Shown piece after piece: positions 54,478 through 63,539 of a DNA stretch of 64,000 nt. The notes under the pieces were generated by a model. The model did not search any database, was not told the DNA's origin, and was given only the letters and a program-made list of their open reading frames with translations. The stretch is from Alcanivorax sp. Its GTDB lineage: Bacteria > Pseudomonadota > Gammaproteobacteria > Pseudomonadales > Alcanivoracaceae. The position numbers and the translations under genes were made by a program. Position 1 is the stretch's first letter, and each line of letters opens with the position of its first letter. The DNA lies in the NCBI GenBank assembly GCA_022565695.1, contig JAIUME010000003.1, positions 124,001 through 188,000 on the forward strand. The letters run 5' to 3'.

Positions 54478-55092
54478 TCAGCGAGCGCCGAGCAACTTGA
54501 CCAGCGCCTTGCACTGGCTGCGGGCGATAGCCTTGATGTTATTGGCTTCGCGGGTATCCACTTCGCCGCGCCAGAGCGCGTCGCCGCTGCCAGTGAAAAG
54601 CGTGACCTCGATGCTTTGATCCAGCTCCGGATTGTCACGCATCTCGCGGAAATCCCGGATCGGTGTGATGATGCCGACTTCCTCGCGGACCGGATCATAG
54701 GCCATACCGGCATCCGGATTCAGGCGGTATTCCCGGGCTTGCTGAAAGGGGGCGAGCAACAGCCCGGTCAGCTCGGCGACCAGAATCGCGTCGGCATCAT
54801 TATTGGCGGCCCATCGTTTCAACGCCTCGTTGCCGGGCTCGTACCATTGCGGCATGGCCTGGTGGCTGCGGGTGACCTGCAGCCCGGCATTTTGCAGCAC
54901 CTGGGCACAGGCATTTTCCCACTCTGTGCGAACGCTGCCTTCCGGGGTGCGCCCCGCCAGCAGGATATGCTGTCCGGCGATCTCTCCGACGTAGCCACTT
55001 TCCGGGTAGTGGGTGATGACCTGGCTGGTACTGGCGCAGCCGACCGTCAGTAGCATGGCCAGCAGCAGGGAACACGACAGCGACATCTTCAT
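54478..55092 (-). CDS. Hypothetical lipoprotein, 204 aa
   Basis: ATG 55092 is preceded by GGAGAAA 8 nt upstream (minus strand). The signal ends LLTVGCASTS (Cys19). The mature protein contains a Rossmann-like or TIM-type beta-alpha pattern (EWENACAQVLQNAGLQVTRS, ADAILVAELTGLLL, IEVTLFTGSGDALWRG). Similar small lipoproteins occur across gammaproteobacteria, but I cannot name the family. Probable outer-membrane location. Confidence 0.65.
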   Translation of the reverse strand: MKMSLSCSLLLAMLLTVGCASTSQVITHYPESGYVGEIAGQHILLAGRTPEGSVRTEWENACAQVLQNAGLQVTRSHQAMPQWYEPGNEALKRWAANNDADAILVAELTGLLLAPFQQAREYRLNPDAGMAYDPVREEVGIITPIRDFREMRDNPELDQSIEVTLFTGSGDALWRGEVDTREANNIKAIARSQCKALVKLLGAR

Positions 55093-55207
55093 GGCGGTTT
55101 CTCCGGTGAGTCTGCGCAGCCGTTGGGGCCGTGATCATTCAGAGCAGAGGTTGCCCAAAGCATACCGCAATCCGGCCTTGCCGCGCAGTGATGAAGGCTG
55201 ATCTGCG

Positions 55208-57274
55208 TCAGAAAGCCGGCGAATAAAAACCGGGTTGCACGGGCGTCGCGCCGGCAGGGCGCGGGGCAACGTGGATGCGGAAACGCTGATCCGGCGCCGG
55301 CGGCAACGGGTTGTACCAACGCACCGTGTAGTCGGCGCCGGTGTCGGTGGTGCGCTCCATGCGCAGTTGCAGGTCCGTGCCCTGGTCATTGATGGGGATG
55401 CCGTCTACGGCCAGCGGCTGCCAGCCGTTCCCTGCGTCTACTTCGACCTGAAGCAGTGGCTGTTCCAGTTGCAGATAGGCCGGGTGTTCGCCGCTGAAGC
55501 GAAAGGCCCAGAAGGCCTCGCGTTTGGCGCTGGCGGGTGAAAAGGCTGGCGCGCTGAGCAATGCGCGGGGTGCCGGAGCGAGTTCGGTCTCCGGCCAATA
55601 GCGCCGGCTGCGGAGTGCGAATTGCCAGCCCTGTGGCAGGTCCTGGATTTCACCTTCCCGCACCAGGTCGCGTGTCAGTTTCGCGCTCTGGCCGGCCAGC
55701 AGACCCAGCGTGCCGGGCCCGTAAAGCGTATGGCCGCCCTCGTAATACTGGATGCCGTATTCGGCCGGGGTGGTGGCGTAGCCGAAGAAACCGTTGGCGA
55801 GGCTGGATATTTCCACCGTCCAGTTGCCCTGGGGCAGTTCGGCCAGCACCGCTTCGCGTATGACATTGCCGCTCTCCAGAGTGACTTCCCAGGGCACTGC
55901 CACCAGCACCAGATCATTGATGCGTATGACCTGGAACAGGGCTTCATGGGGGAAGCGCTCGGCGGGCAGGAGGCGTTGCAGACGGGACAGCATCCACTGC
56001 TTGGCGCCGTGGCAGCCGTCGGTGAACACCCGGCGCGGCCAGCCTTGCTGCAGATAGGGGAGCCAGGAAATGACAAACACCTCGTCCCCATTGGCGGCGC
56101 CCGCAGTGGCGGCACCCACGGCGGCGCGTTCGCAAATGCCGAAGCGGTCTGCGTCGGTCAGTGCCAGCAGATCCAGCTGGCGGGTGCCGATCCAGGTCGT
56201 CAGGGGGGCCGGGGTGCGCTGTGCCTGAATGTCCTCCCCCAGCGTGTCGAACAGCGTCAATGCCCGCGCCGCCAGTGCCTGGCCGATGCGACGTGCTTCC
56301 CGGTCACCGCGCAAACCCTCGATCCAGGCGGGATTGTTGTCCGCGTGCGTGGCCTGATAGGCGCCATGCACCGGCGTGAAGGGTGTGTCATAGCGTGCCT
56401 GTATGCCCTGTGCCACATCCTGCCCAAGCCAGGCCCAGACATCCGCGTGCCAGGGGCGGGTAAAGGCGGGTATGGCGGTGCCATGAATGGAGAAGGCGGT
56501 GAGTGCGCCGGCGGGGTAGAACTGGCCGTCATCGGCTTCGAGATCAATGCGCAACATGGTCATGGCCGGGTTCACCGCCTGCAGGGCCAGTGCTTCGGTG
56601 ATCTGGTCTTCCGGCAGGTCGAAGTTGCGCGCCCAGGCGTCGATGGAGCGATTGCGGGTCAGCCCCCGGATGTCGGTCTGGCCGGTGGCAAAGCGCGCCG
56701 CGCTGCGCTGCTGATAGGCGCTGATGACCGCCGCAGCAATGCGCTGGCTGAGGAATTCGGTCAATTGGGGGTCGAAGCCGGGGCTGTCGCTGCCGAAGAC
56801 ATTGTAGAAGTCGCTGTCCATATACTGGCCGGGCCCGGAGTGGGTGTGGGTGACCAGCAAGCTGAGGCCGTGGGCCGGCACATCGGTTTCGGTGGCGATG
56901 ATTTCTGCGACACGGTGATGGAGCACGCGAGAGCCGGCGCCCAGGTCCAGGGTCACCAGGGCCAGCGGTGTGCTGTCGGGCGCATGCAGGTAAAAGGCTT
57001 TGGCGCGCAACCGCGTGCGGAAGCCGTCAGCCGGGCGTGACCAGGCCGAGTAACCGAATTTCGGGATGCCGACGGGCGGGGTGATATCCACTTCGGCGAT
57101 GCCTGCCAGGGGAACGCGAATGTTTTCCGGTGGCAGTGCGGCCTTGCGCTCGATCTCCAGGGTGGTCACCGGGTAGGCGATAAAGGGCCAGGCCACATGC
57201 AGCAGCACGCCGCCGGCGATCAGGACGACCAGGGTGATGAGTCGCAACCAGCGGCGGGGGCGGCGTCTGCGCAT
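55208..57274 (-). CDS. Membrane-anchored neutral-ceramidase-like protein with substituted nucleophile
   Basis: It has 688 residues, with one N-terminal membrane anchor (about 9-35) and then a neutral-ceramidase N-terminal domain: AEVDITPPVGIP (about 60), THTHSGPG (143-149) with both zinc-binding His residues, NRSIDAWARN (about 208-217) and FSIHGTAIP (H264, third zinc ligand). The C-terminal domain is beta-rich. At the place of the catalytic Ser in Pseudomonas ceramidase (motif NxGDVSPN), the sequence reads THADNNPAW, so the nucleophile is apparently Asn314. Either the enzyme has an altered mechanism or it is not a ceramidase. Divergent from hipB. Confidence 0.85.
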   Translation of the reverse strand: MRRRRPRRWLRLITLVVLIAGGVLLHVAWPFIAYPVTTLEIERKAALPPENIRVPLAGIAEVDITPPVGIPKFGYSAWSRPADGFRTRLRAKAFYLHAPDSTPLALVTLDLGAGSRVLHHRVAEIIATETDVPAHGLSLLVTHTHSGPGQYMDSDFYNVFGSDSPGFDPQLTEFLSQRIAAAVISAYQQRSAARFATGQTDIRGLTRNRSIDAWARNFDLPEDQITEALALQAVNPAMTMLRIDLEADDGQFYPAGALTAFSIHGTAIPAFTRPWHADVWAWLGQDVAQGIQARYDTPFTPVHGAYQATHADNNPAWIEGLRGDREARRIGQALAARALTLFDTLGEDIQAQRTPAPLTTWIGTRQLDLLALTDADRFGICERAAVGAATAGAANGDEVFVISWLPYLQQGWPRRVFTDGCHGAKQWMLSRLQRLLPAERFPHEALFQVIRINDLVLVAVPWEVTLESGNVIREAVLAELPQGNWTVEISSLANGFFGYATTPAEYGIQYYEGGHTLYGPGTLGLLAGQSAKLTRDLVREGEIQDLPQGWQFALRSRRYWPETELAPAPRALLSAPAFSPASAKREAFWAFRFSGEHPAYLQLEQPLLQVEVDAGNGWQPLAVDGIPINDQGTDLQLRMERTTDTGADYTVRWYNPLPPAPDQRFRIHVAPRPAGATPVQPGFYSPAF

Positions 57275-57396
57275 GTCATGGTCCTTCTTGTGGGGCGTGT
57301 AATGTCAGGGAGCGTGTAATGGTCAGGCGGGGTGAAGCTTATTCTTTATGTGTACGATAGTGCAATATTTGCATGCCAGCCGCTGACCGACTAATT

Positions 57397-57454
57397 GGGG
57401 TATTTAATTACCCTTAAATTGCTTATAAAGCATATATGGGGTATAAATTTACCC
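57397..57454 (+). promoter_or_regulatory. hipB promoter (leaderless) with two paired operators
   Basis: TTGCTT (57419-57424) and TATAAA (57442-57447) have a 17-bp spacer. Transcription would start about 7 nt after the -10 element, at or near the A of the start codon (57455), so the mRNA has almost no leader; consistently, no ribosome site is present. Two sites GGGTA-N6-TACCC (57398-57413 and 57439-57454) flank and overlap the promoter, 41 bp centre to centre. The second touches the start codon. They fit HipB-type autorepression. Confidence 0.75.
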
Positions 57455-57802
57455 ATGAAACTCTACGGTATGACAGACAACGCCATTGCAGCGGAAATTG
57501 GCCGCCGCCTGGAGCAGTTGCGCCTGGAGCGCAACATCACGCAACAGGCGCTGGCCGACGAGGTCGGTATTACGCCCAAGACCTATCGGCAGCTGATTCA
57601 GGGCGGGGGCAAGTTCGAAACCCTGGTCGGCGTCTTGCGCGTGCTCGGCGAGCTGGAGCGTCTGGATCAGTTTATCCCGGAAGCGCCTTTCAGTCCCATC
57701 GAGCAGTTGCGCCTTCAGGGGCATCGCAGGCAACGCGCCAGCGGTGACCGGGTGCGGGAACCGGCTGCCGGTGATGCAGGCGAAGACGGGATGGACTGGT
57801 GA
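57455..57802 (+). CDS. hipB: HipB-like helix-turn-helix antitoxin
   Basis: It has 115 residues from ATG 57455; the frame continues upstream to 57395 but without family sequence, and the operators lie there. The HTH (about 14-60: EIGRRLEQLRLERNITQQALADEVGITPKTYRQLI) is of the XRE/HipB type. The C-terminal tail (RRQRASGDRVREPAAGDAGEDGMDW) is longer than in E. coli HipB and disordered, as tails that occupy HipA often are. The start of hipA overlaps its stop (TGA within GTGATG). It represses its own operon and inhibits HipA. Confidence 0.85.
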   Translation: MKLYGMTDNAIAAEIGRRLEQLRLERNITQQALADEVGITPKTYRQLIQGGGKFETLVGVLRVLGELERLDQFIPEAPFSPIEQLRLQGHRRQRASGDRVREPAAGDAGEDGMDW

Positions 57803-59109
57803 TGCAGCAACTGGCGGAAGTGCGACTCTGGGATCAGTTCGTGGGCGCCCTGGCCTACGACACCGCAACGGGCCTTGGCGCCTTCGAGTACAGCCGCGCC
57901 TGGTTGGCGAACGGCTTTGCGGTGGCGCCGCTGCATCTGCCACTGACACGCAGCATCTTTACGTTCCCCGGCCTCAACAGGGAGACCTGGCGGGGGGTGC
58001 CGGCAGCCTTTGCGGACACATTGCCCGATGATTTCGGTAATGCGGTGATCGACGCCTGGCTGGCCCGGCAGGGTAGGGACCCGGCGTCGTTCACACCGCT
58101 GGAGCGGTTGCTCTACACCGGCAGCCGGGGCATGGGGGCACTGGAGTATGCACCGGCACTGGATCGCGCGGCGTCACCGGAGGCAGAAGTGGCATTGGCC
58201 TCGCTGGTGCGGATGGCGCAATCGGTGCTGGACCAGCGTGCGGGGATTGCCGCCGCGCCGGGCAACGAGGATGACGAGGGCATGCGCGCCCTGTTGCAGG
58301 TGGGCACCTCCGCCGGGGGTGCACGCCCCAAGGCCCTGGTGGCGATCAATGCCGAGCGCACCGAACTGCGCTCCGGCCAACTGCCGGCACCGGCGGGCTT
58401 CCAGCATTACCTGCTGAAGTTTGACGGTGTGGTGGAAGGCCGGGCGGGCAGTGAACTGTCGGGCGATCCGCTGGGCTACGGCCGGATGGAATATGCCTAC
58501 TACTTGATGGCCTGCGATGCGGGCCTGGACATGTCACCCAGTGAGGTACTGGAAGACGGCCCCCGGGCGCATTTCATGACCCGGCGATTCGACCGCGAGG
58601 GCAATCGCAAACATCATTATCTGTCGCTGTGTGCCATGGACCATGCGGACTACAAGGCCCCCGGTGCATACAGCTACGAGCAACTTCTGGCGACGGCACG
58701 CAAACTGCGCTTGCCGCGCCGTGACGCGGTGGAGATATTCCGGCGCATGGTGTTCAACGTGGTGGCCCGCAACCATGATGACCACGCCAAGAACTTCGGC
58801 TTTCTGTTGACGGCACCGGACGCTGGCTGGCGTCTGGCGCCAGCGTTTGATGTGGCTTACAGCTACAAGCCGGGGTCGCCCTGGGTCAACAGCCATCAGC
58901 TCAGCCTGAACGGCAAACGTGATGACTTCGTGCGCGATGATCTGCTGGCCGTGGCGGCGTTGATCGGGAATTTCCAGCGTGAGGCGGTGACCATTATCGA
59001 GCAGGTCACCGATATCGTGGCGGGTTGGGAGGGCTATGCCGACAAGGCGGGTGTCTTCCCGGCGCTGCGCCGGGAGATCGCCCGCCATCATCGTCTTTCT
59101 TTACGCTGA
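57799..59109 (+). CDS. hipA: HipA-type serine/threonine kinase toxin
   Basis: Up to 436 residues. GTG 57799 overlaps hipB by 4 nt; ATG 57802 (1-nt overlap) is the alternative start. The N-terminal lobe ends in the Gly-rich loop VGTSAGGARPKALVAI (about 167-182) typical of HipA. The catalytic loop is ARNHDDHAKNFGFL (about 318-331, with the Asp of the NxxDxxxxN pattern), and FDVAYS supplies the metal-binding Asp. HipA phosphorylates a tRNA synthetase (GltX in E. coli), causing growth arrest and persistence. All key positions seem intact. With hipB it forms a complete type II toxin-antitoxin module. Confidence 0.93.
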   Translation: MMQQLAEVRLWDQFVGALAYDTATGLGAFEYSRAWLANGFAVAPLHLPLTRSIFTFPGLNRETWRGVPAAFADTLPDDFGNAVIDAWLARQGRDPASFTPLERLLYTGSRGMGALEYAPALDRAASPEAEVALASLVRMAQSVLDQRAGIAAAPGNEDDEGMRALLQVGTSAGGARPKALVAINAERTELRSGQLPAPAGFQHYLLKFDGVVEGRAGSELSGDPLGYGRMEYAYYLMACDAGLDMSPSEVLEDGPRAHFMTRRFDREGNRKHHYLSLCAMDHADYKAPGAYSYEQLLATARKLRLPRRDAVEIFRRMVFNVVARNHDDHAKNFGFLLTAPDAGWRLAPAFDVAYSYKPGSPWVNSHQLSLNGKRDDFVRDDLLAVAALIGNFQREAVTIIEQVTDIVAGWEGYADKAGVFPALRREIARHHRLSLR

Positions 59110-59143
59110 GGCGCTTGCTTTACGCTCAGCTACAGGGCCGGTG

Positions 59144-61600
59144 TCAGCCTGCTTCCTGCCGCAGAAGCGCCAGCGGCGGCTGGCGGCGGGCGCCAGCGCC
59201 CATGGCCACGCCGGCTACGGCGACCATCAGCCCGACCAGGGTTGGCAGCAGTAACCACAGCGACCAGGGCACACTGCCATTGAACAGGCGCTGTGCCAGC
59301 GGGTACAGGGCGGCCAGCATGATCAGCGTGGCCCCCAGCGCTGCACCGCCGCCCAGTGTCAGGGATTCCAGCCAGGTGACGCGCCGGATCAACTGCCGGC
59401 TGCCACCGAGGGTGCGGAGCAGGGCGTTATCCCGTCCTCGCTGAGCCTGGGCGCCCAGCAGCGCGGCCATCAAGACCAGTATGGCAGCGGCCATCAGCAG
59501 CACCGCCATCAGGCCGGTGGCGCGGCTGGCCTGGCTGATCACATCCTGGGCCTGATCCAGGATCGCGTTGACGTCCAGCACCGTGATATGTGGCATGTCT
59601 CGCAGCAGCGCCGCAAGCCGGGCGCCGTCGCCTTCAGGTAACCAGAAACTGCTCAGCCAGGTGATGTCCTGCCCGGCGAGGCCGTCACCGGCAAACATGA
59701 AGTAGAAGTTGGGCTCGAAACTTTCCCAATCCACCTCACGAATACTGGTGATGTGTGCGCTGACCATGCCCTGGCTGGTGGTGAATTGCAGCGCATCGCC
59801 CAGGCTCAGTCCCAGTGTGCGGGCCAGATCTTCCTCCACCGAGACCTCGCCGGTGGCGTCGGCTTGCCAGGCGCCTTCGCGGATACGGTTGCTGGCGGGC
59901 AGGGTGCGGGCTTCGGTCAGTATCAGATCGCGGTTGAGGGCGCGTTCGCTCTGGTCGCTCTCCTTGGCGACCGCATCCCGCACCGGTATCCCGTTGACCT
60001 CGGTCAGACGACCGCGCACGACCGGATAGGCGGGCTCGGCGCGGGCGCCATGTTCCGCAACCCAGTCCTGAAAGCGTGGCAGGTCGTTGTCGAACAGGTT
60101 GAAGACAAAGTGATTGGGCGCGTTTTCCGGCAATTTCTGGCGCCATTCGCTCAACAGCTGATTCCCGGTCTGCCCGGCGAGGCCGAGTACGGCCATGGCG
60201 ACGGTCAGCGAAGCCAGCAGGGGTAATGTCAGCCCCGGTCTCCGGCTCAGCCGTCGCACAGCCAGGCGTCCGGACAGGGGCAAGTGACGGCTGCCCAGAT
60301 CCAGCGCCTTCAACAGTGGCCAGAGCAGAGCGGGCAGCAGCGCGCCGAGCAGGACCAGCAGTGCCAGCAACTGAGCCAGTTCGCGCAGCGAGCCGGTCAG
60401 CAGCGCAGCCAGCAACACCGGGGCGCCCAGCGCGGCGGCCAGTTCGATGACCCCGGCAAGCTGTCGGGGGGCCAGGCGGTCGTTGAGTACCTGCATGGCG
60501 GGGGTGCGGACCAGTGTGGTCAGTCTCGGCAACGCAAACGCCAGCCACAGGACCAGCGGCCCGAACAGCAGGGTCAGCCATTCGGTCAGGCCGGCGGCCA
60601 GCGGGCCTTCCCAGCCCAGGGTATTGCGCAGCACAAGAATCAACAGCACACCGGCCAGTGAACCGAGCAGCGCGGCGGGCATGACCGCCAGCCCTTCCTG
60701 GCCCAACAGCCGGGTCAGCACCTGGCTGCGGCGGGCGCCAAAGCTGCGCAGCAGGGCGGCCATCCGGGCACGACGTCTTACCCGTTGGGTTGTGGCCAGA
60801 TAGATGGCGGCGCCACACAGCAGGCTCACCAGCAGGACGCCGAGGCTGACCCACAAGGTCAACTGGCGCATGGGGCCCATGGTGCGGGTGGCGGCATCCG
60901 CCACCGTGTCCAGTCGCTGATCCGGTCGCAGGGTCTCCGGCAGCGCGGCCTCGGCAGCGCTGATGTCGGCGCTGTCACCGGCCAGCATCAGCCGATAGCC
61001 GACGCGGGTGCCGGGGCCGAGGATGCCGGTGGCTTCGAGATCTGCACTGTTGAACAGAATGCGCGGATTCATGTTGTAGAAGCCGGCGCCCTGGTCCGGC
61101 TCCTGACGAATGATGCGCGTGAGGGTGAGCGCCTTGCGACCGACGGTAATCTGCTCGCCCAGGCGGAGGCCGAGGCGATCCAGTGCCTGGTCGGCGACCC
61201 AGAGTTCGCCAGGTGGCGGCGCGCCCTGTGCCGGGTAAGCCGGGCCGAAGCGGTCGTCGGCAATCTGCAGGGCGCCGTACAACGGGTAGCTGTCTGCTGC
61301 CGCTCTGGCGGCTACCAGCAGCATCTCTTCGTCATGGACCAGAACGGTGGGGAAATCCGCGATTTCCGCCTGGCGCAGGTTGCCGAGTATATCGCGCTGG
61401 GCGTCGGTGGCGGGGTAGCTGCCCACCAGCACCAGATCGCCGCCGAGCACTTCGGCGGTGCGCACGTCGAAGCGTTGCTCAAGCTCGGCCCGCAGTAGCA
61501 CGATGCTGGCCAGGGACAAGGCGGCAACCGCCAGGGCCAGCGCCAGAATGCGGAAGGCGCTGTCACGCCAGGGGCGCAGGAAGGTCGTCATCACTGTCAT
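59144..61600 (-). CDS. ybbP: YbbP-type FtsX-family ABC permease
   Basis: It has 818 residues with the two-FtsX-unit layout (LolC/YbbP): transmembrane segment near the N-terminus, four further helices around 245-440, a periplasmic part, and three C-terminal helices (LMAVLLMAAAILVLMAALLGAQAQ, LGGGAALGATLIMLAALYPLA, LLPTLVGLMVAVAGVAMGAGA). It overlaps ybbA by 4 nt and is co-transcribed with it. The ABC substrate is not known. The tesA-ybbA-ybbP neighbourhood is the same as in enteric bacteria. Confidence 0.9.
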   Translation of the reverse strand: MTVMTTFLRPWRDSAFRILALALAVAALSLASIVLLRAELEQRFDVRTAEVLGGDLVLVGSYPATDAQRDILGNLRQAEIADFPTVLVHDEEMLLVAARAAADSYPLYGALQIADDRFGPAYPAQGAPPPGELWVADQALDRLGLRLGEQITVGRKALTLTRIIRQEPDQGAGFYNMNPRILFNSADLEATGILGPGTRVGYRLMLAGDSADISAAEAALPETLRPDQRLDTVADAATRTMGPMRQLTLWVSLGVLLVSLLCGAAIYLATTQRVRRRARMAALLRSFGARRSQVLTRLLGQEGLAVMPAALLGSLAGVLLILVLRNTLGWEGPLAAGLTEWLTLLFGPLVLWLAFALPRLTTLVRTPAMQVLNDRLAPRQLAGVIELAAALGAPVLLAALLTGSLRELAQLLALLVLLGALLPALLWPLLKALDLGSRHLPLSGRLAVRRLSRRPGLTLPLLASLTVAMAVLGLAGQTGNQLLSEWRQKLPENAPNHFVFNLFDNDLPRFQDWVAEHGARAEPAYPVVRGRLTEVNGIPVRDAVAKESDQSERALNRDLILTEARTLPASNRIREGAWQADATGEVSVEEDLARTLGLSLGDALQFTTSQGMVSAHITSIREVDWESFEPNFYFMFAGDGLAGQDITWLSSFWLPEGDGARLAALLRDMPHITVLDVNAILDQAQDVISQASRATGLMAVLLMAAAILVLMAALLGAQAQRGRDNALLRTLGGSRQLIRRVTWLESLTLGGGAALGATLIMLAALYPLAQRLFNGSVPWSLWLLLPTLVGLMVAVAGVAMGAGARRQPPLALLRQEAG

Positions 61601-62298
61601 TGGCCGTTCAGCCTGCCTTCGTCCAGACGCAGGTGGCGGCTGCAGCGTGCGGCGAGTTGATCGTCGTGGGTGACCAGCACCAGTGCTGTACCGGCTTCCT
61701 GATTCATGGCAAACAACATGTCGATCACACGCTGTCCGTTGGCATGGTCGAGGCTGCCGGTGGGTTCGTCAGCAAACAGCAGACGTGGCGCCACGGCAAA
61801 CGCCCGCGCCAGCGCGACGCGCTGTTGCTCGCCGCCGGACAGCGTGGTGGGGAAATGCTTCAGGCGATGGCCCAGGCCAACGCGCTCCAGCCATTGCCCG
61901 GCCACCTGCGCCGCATCGCGGGTGCCGCGGATTTCGAGTGGCAGCATGACGTTTTCCAGCACATTCAGGTCGCTGACCAGATGGAAGGACTGGAATACGA
62001 AAGCACACAGCTCGCCACGCCGGACGGCTCGCTCATCCTCGTTGAGGGCACTGAACGACTCGCCTGCCAGACTGACGGTGCCGGAGGAGGGTACGTCCAG
62101 GCCGGCAAGAATGCCCAGCAGTGTTGATTTGCCACTGCCGCTGGGGCCGGTGATGGCGACACTTTCACCGGGCAGTACCGTCATTGCGATATGCTGCAGC
62201 AGTGTCAGTTCTCCTTCCGGACCGGGAACCCGTTTGCTAAGGTTGCTGGCGTCCAGAATCGGTATTGTGGCGGTTGTCGCCTGAGGAGTAGAAGTCAT
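61597..62298 (-). CDS. ybbA: YbbA-type ABC ATPase
   Basis: It has 233 residues. Walker [19 protein letters not shown] (about 50-67), signature LSGGEQQRVALARAF, Walker B RLLFADEPTGSLD. It is of the MacB/LolD/FtsE group that serves FtsX-type permeases. The start ATG overlaps the tesA start on the other strand by 2 nt. No ribosome site precedes it, so the mRNA may start inside tesA, or translation may begin at a later, non-ATG codon. Confidence 0.93.
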   Translation of the reverse strand: MTSTPQATTATIPILDASNLSKRVPGPEGELTLLQHIAMTVLPGESVAITGPSGSGKSTLLGILAGLDVPSSGTVSLAGESFSALNEDERAVRRGELCAFVFQSFHLVSDLNVLENVMLPLEIRGTRDAAQVAGQWLERVGLGHRLKHFPTTLSGGEQQRVALARAFAVAPRLLFADEPTGSLDHANGQRVIDMLFAMNQEAGTALVLVTHDDQLAARCSRHLRLDEGRLNGQ

Positions 62299-62917
62299 GC
62301 GTTATATGCTCGGGTTACTGTGCGGCATGCTGAGCCTGATGGCGCCAGCCGACGTGCTGATTGTGGGTGACAGTATTAGTGCTGCGTACGGCATTGACAA
62401 GGAACAGGGTTGGGTAAGTCTGCTGGAGCAACGCGTCAGCGACGAGTGTCCCGGCATGGCAGTGAATAATGCGTCGGTCAGTGGCGAAACCACAGCAGGT
62501 GGTCTGGCGCGGCTGCCGGCATTATTGCAGCGCCACAGCCCCGCTATTGTGGTGATCGAACTGGGGGGCAATGATGGCTTGCGCGGCATGCCACCGGCGC
62601 AGATGGCCCGCAATCTGCGTGGCATGATCAGTGCTGTGCGTGAGGCGGGGGCCGAGCCGCTGCTGTTTGGCATGTTGATTCCGCCCAACTACGGTGCAGC
62701 CTATAACGACATGTTCGAGCGCGCGTTTCGTGATGTCGCGGCATCGGAAGATGTCGCATTCCTCCCGTTTTTTCTGGAGGGCATCGGCGGTGAGGACGGG
62801 TTGATGCAGGAAGATGGCATTCACCCGACGGCGGCGGCGCAGCCGATATTGCTCGACAATGCCTGGTCATTGCTGGCGCCTGCCGTGAGCGATAAATGTG
62901 AGGGTGGCGATGTTTGA
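62297..62917 (+). CDS. tesA: Multifunctional acyl-CoA thioesterase/arylesterase TesA
   Basis: It has 206 residues; GAGGAG lies 8 nt before ATG 62297. The signal peptide ends MAPAD or nearby. GDSISAAYG (about 25-33) is the SGNH Ser block, ELGGNDGLRG carries block III Gly/Asn, and HPTAAAQ has the catalytic His in the last block. It acts in the periplasm on thioesters and esters. It is head-to-head with ybbA, as in other gammaproteobacteria, and overlaps the next gene by 8 nt. Confidence 0.94.
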   Translation: MRYMLGLLCGMLSLMAPADVLIVGDSISAAYGIDKEQGWVSLLEQRVSDECPGMAVNNASVSGETTAGGLARLPALLQRHSPAIVVIELGGNDGLRGMPPAQMARNLRGMISAVREAGAEPLLFGMLIPPNYGAAYNDMFERAFRDVAASEDVAFLPFFLEGIGGEDGLMQEDGIHPTAAAQPILLDNAWSLLAPAVSDKCEGGDV

Positions 62918-63533
62918 GCAGGATCCTCTGTGGCAGCAGGTGCTGCGTTTCTGGTTTGGCGAGGACTTTCTCGACAGGCCGGACGACTGGCCAGCGCCGA
63001 TGCAGGAAAAACGCTGGTTCAACGGCGGCGCTGCGCTGGATGCGGAAATCACCGAGCGTTTTGGTGCGCTGGTGGATGCGGCATTGTGGAGTGAACTGGT
63101 GGATTGGGAAAACCGGCCCTTGTCCCGCCTGGCACTGATCCTGGTGCTGGATCAGTTTACCCGCAACATGCATCGTGGCGATGCACGCGCCTTTGCCGGT
63201 GATCATCGTGCGGTGACACTGGTTAACGAGGGGCTCGCGATGGGTATGGACGAGCAACTGCCGTGGGCGGCGCGGGTGTTCTTTTATATGCCACTGATGC
63301 ACGCAGAGGATATCGACCTGCAACATCGCTGCATCAAATGTTTTGAGCGGGCCCGGGATGCGGCGCCCGAGGCCATCGCGGCAAAGCTGGAGGGCAATAT
63401 CCGATTTGCCCGGGAGCATGCCGGGATCATCGAGCGGTATGGCCGCTTTCCCCACCGCAATCGGGCGCTGGGCCGGGAGAGTACGCCGGAAGAACAGCGC
63501 TTTCTTGAGGACGGCTCCAGCTTCGGGCAGTAG
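62910..63533 (+). CDS. DUF924 family protein
   Basis: It has 207 residues from ATG 62910 with AGGGTGG upstream. The family pattern is clear: VLRFWFGE, DQFTRNMHRGDARAFAGD, GMDEQLPWAARVFFYMPLMHAEDIDLQ, FAREHAGIIERYGRFPHRNRALGRESTPEE. All-helical, cytoplasmic, tetratricopeptide-like; biochemical role unknown. It overlaps tesA by 8 nt, so the two are co-translated. Confidence 0.93.
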   Translation: MFEQDPLWQQVLRFWFGEDFLDRPDDWPAPMQEKRWFNGGAALDAEITERFGALVDAALWSELVDWENRPLSRLALILVLDQFTRNMHRGDARAFAGDHRAVTLVNEGLAMGMDEQLPWAARVFFYMPLMHAEDIDLQHRCIKCFERARDAAPEAIAAKLEGNIRFAREHAGIIERYGRFPHRNRALGRESTPEEQRFLEDGSSFGQ

Positions 63534-63539
63534 CCCGCC

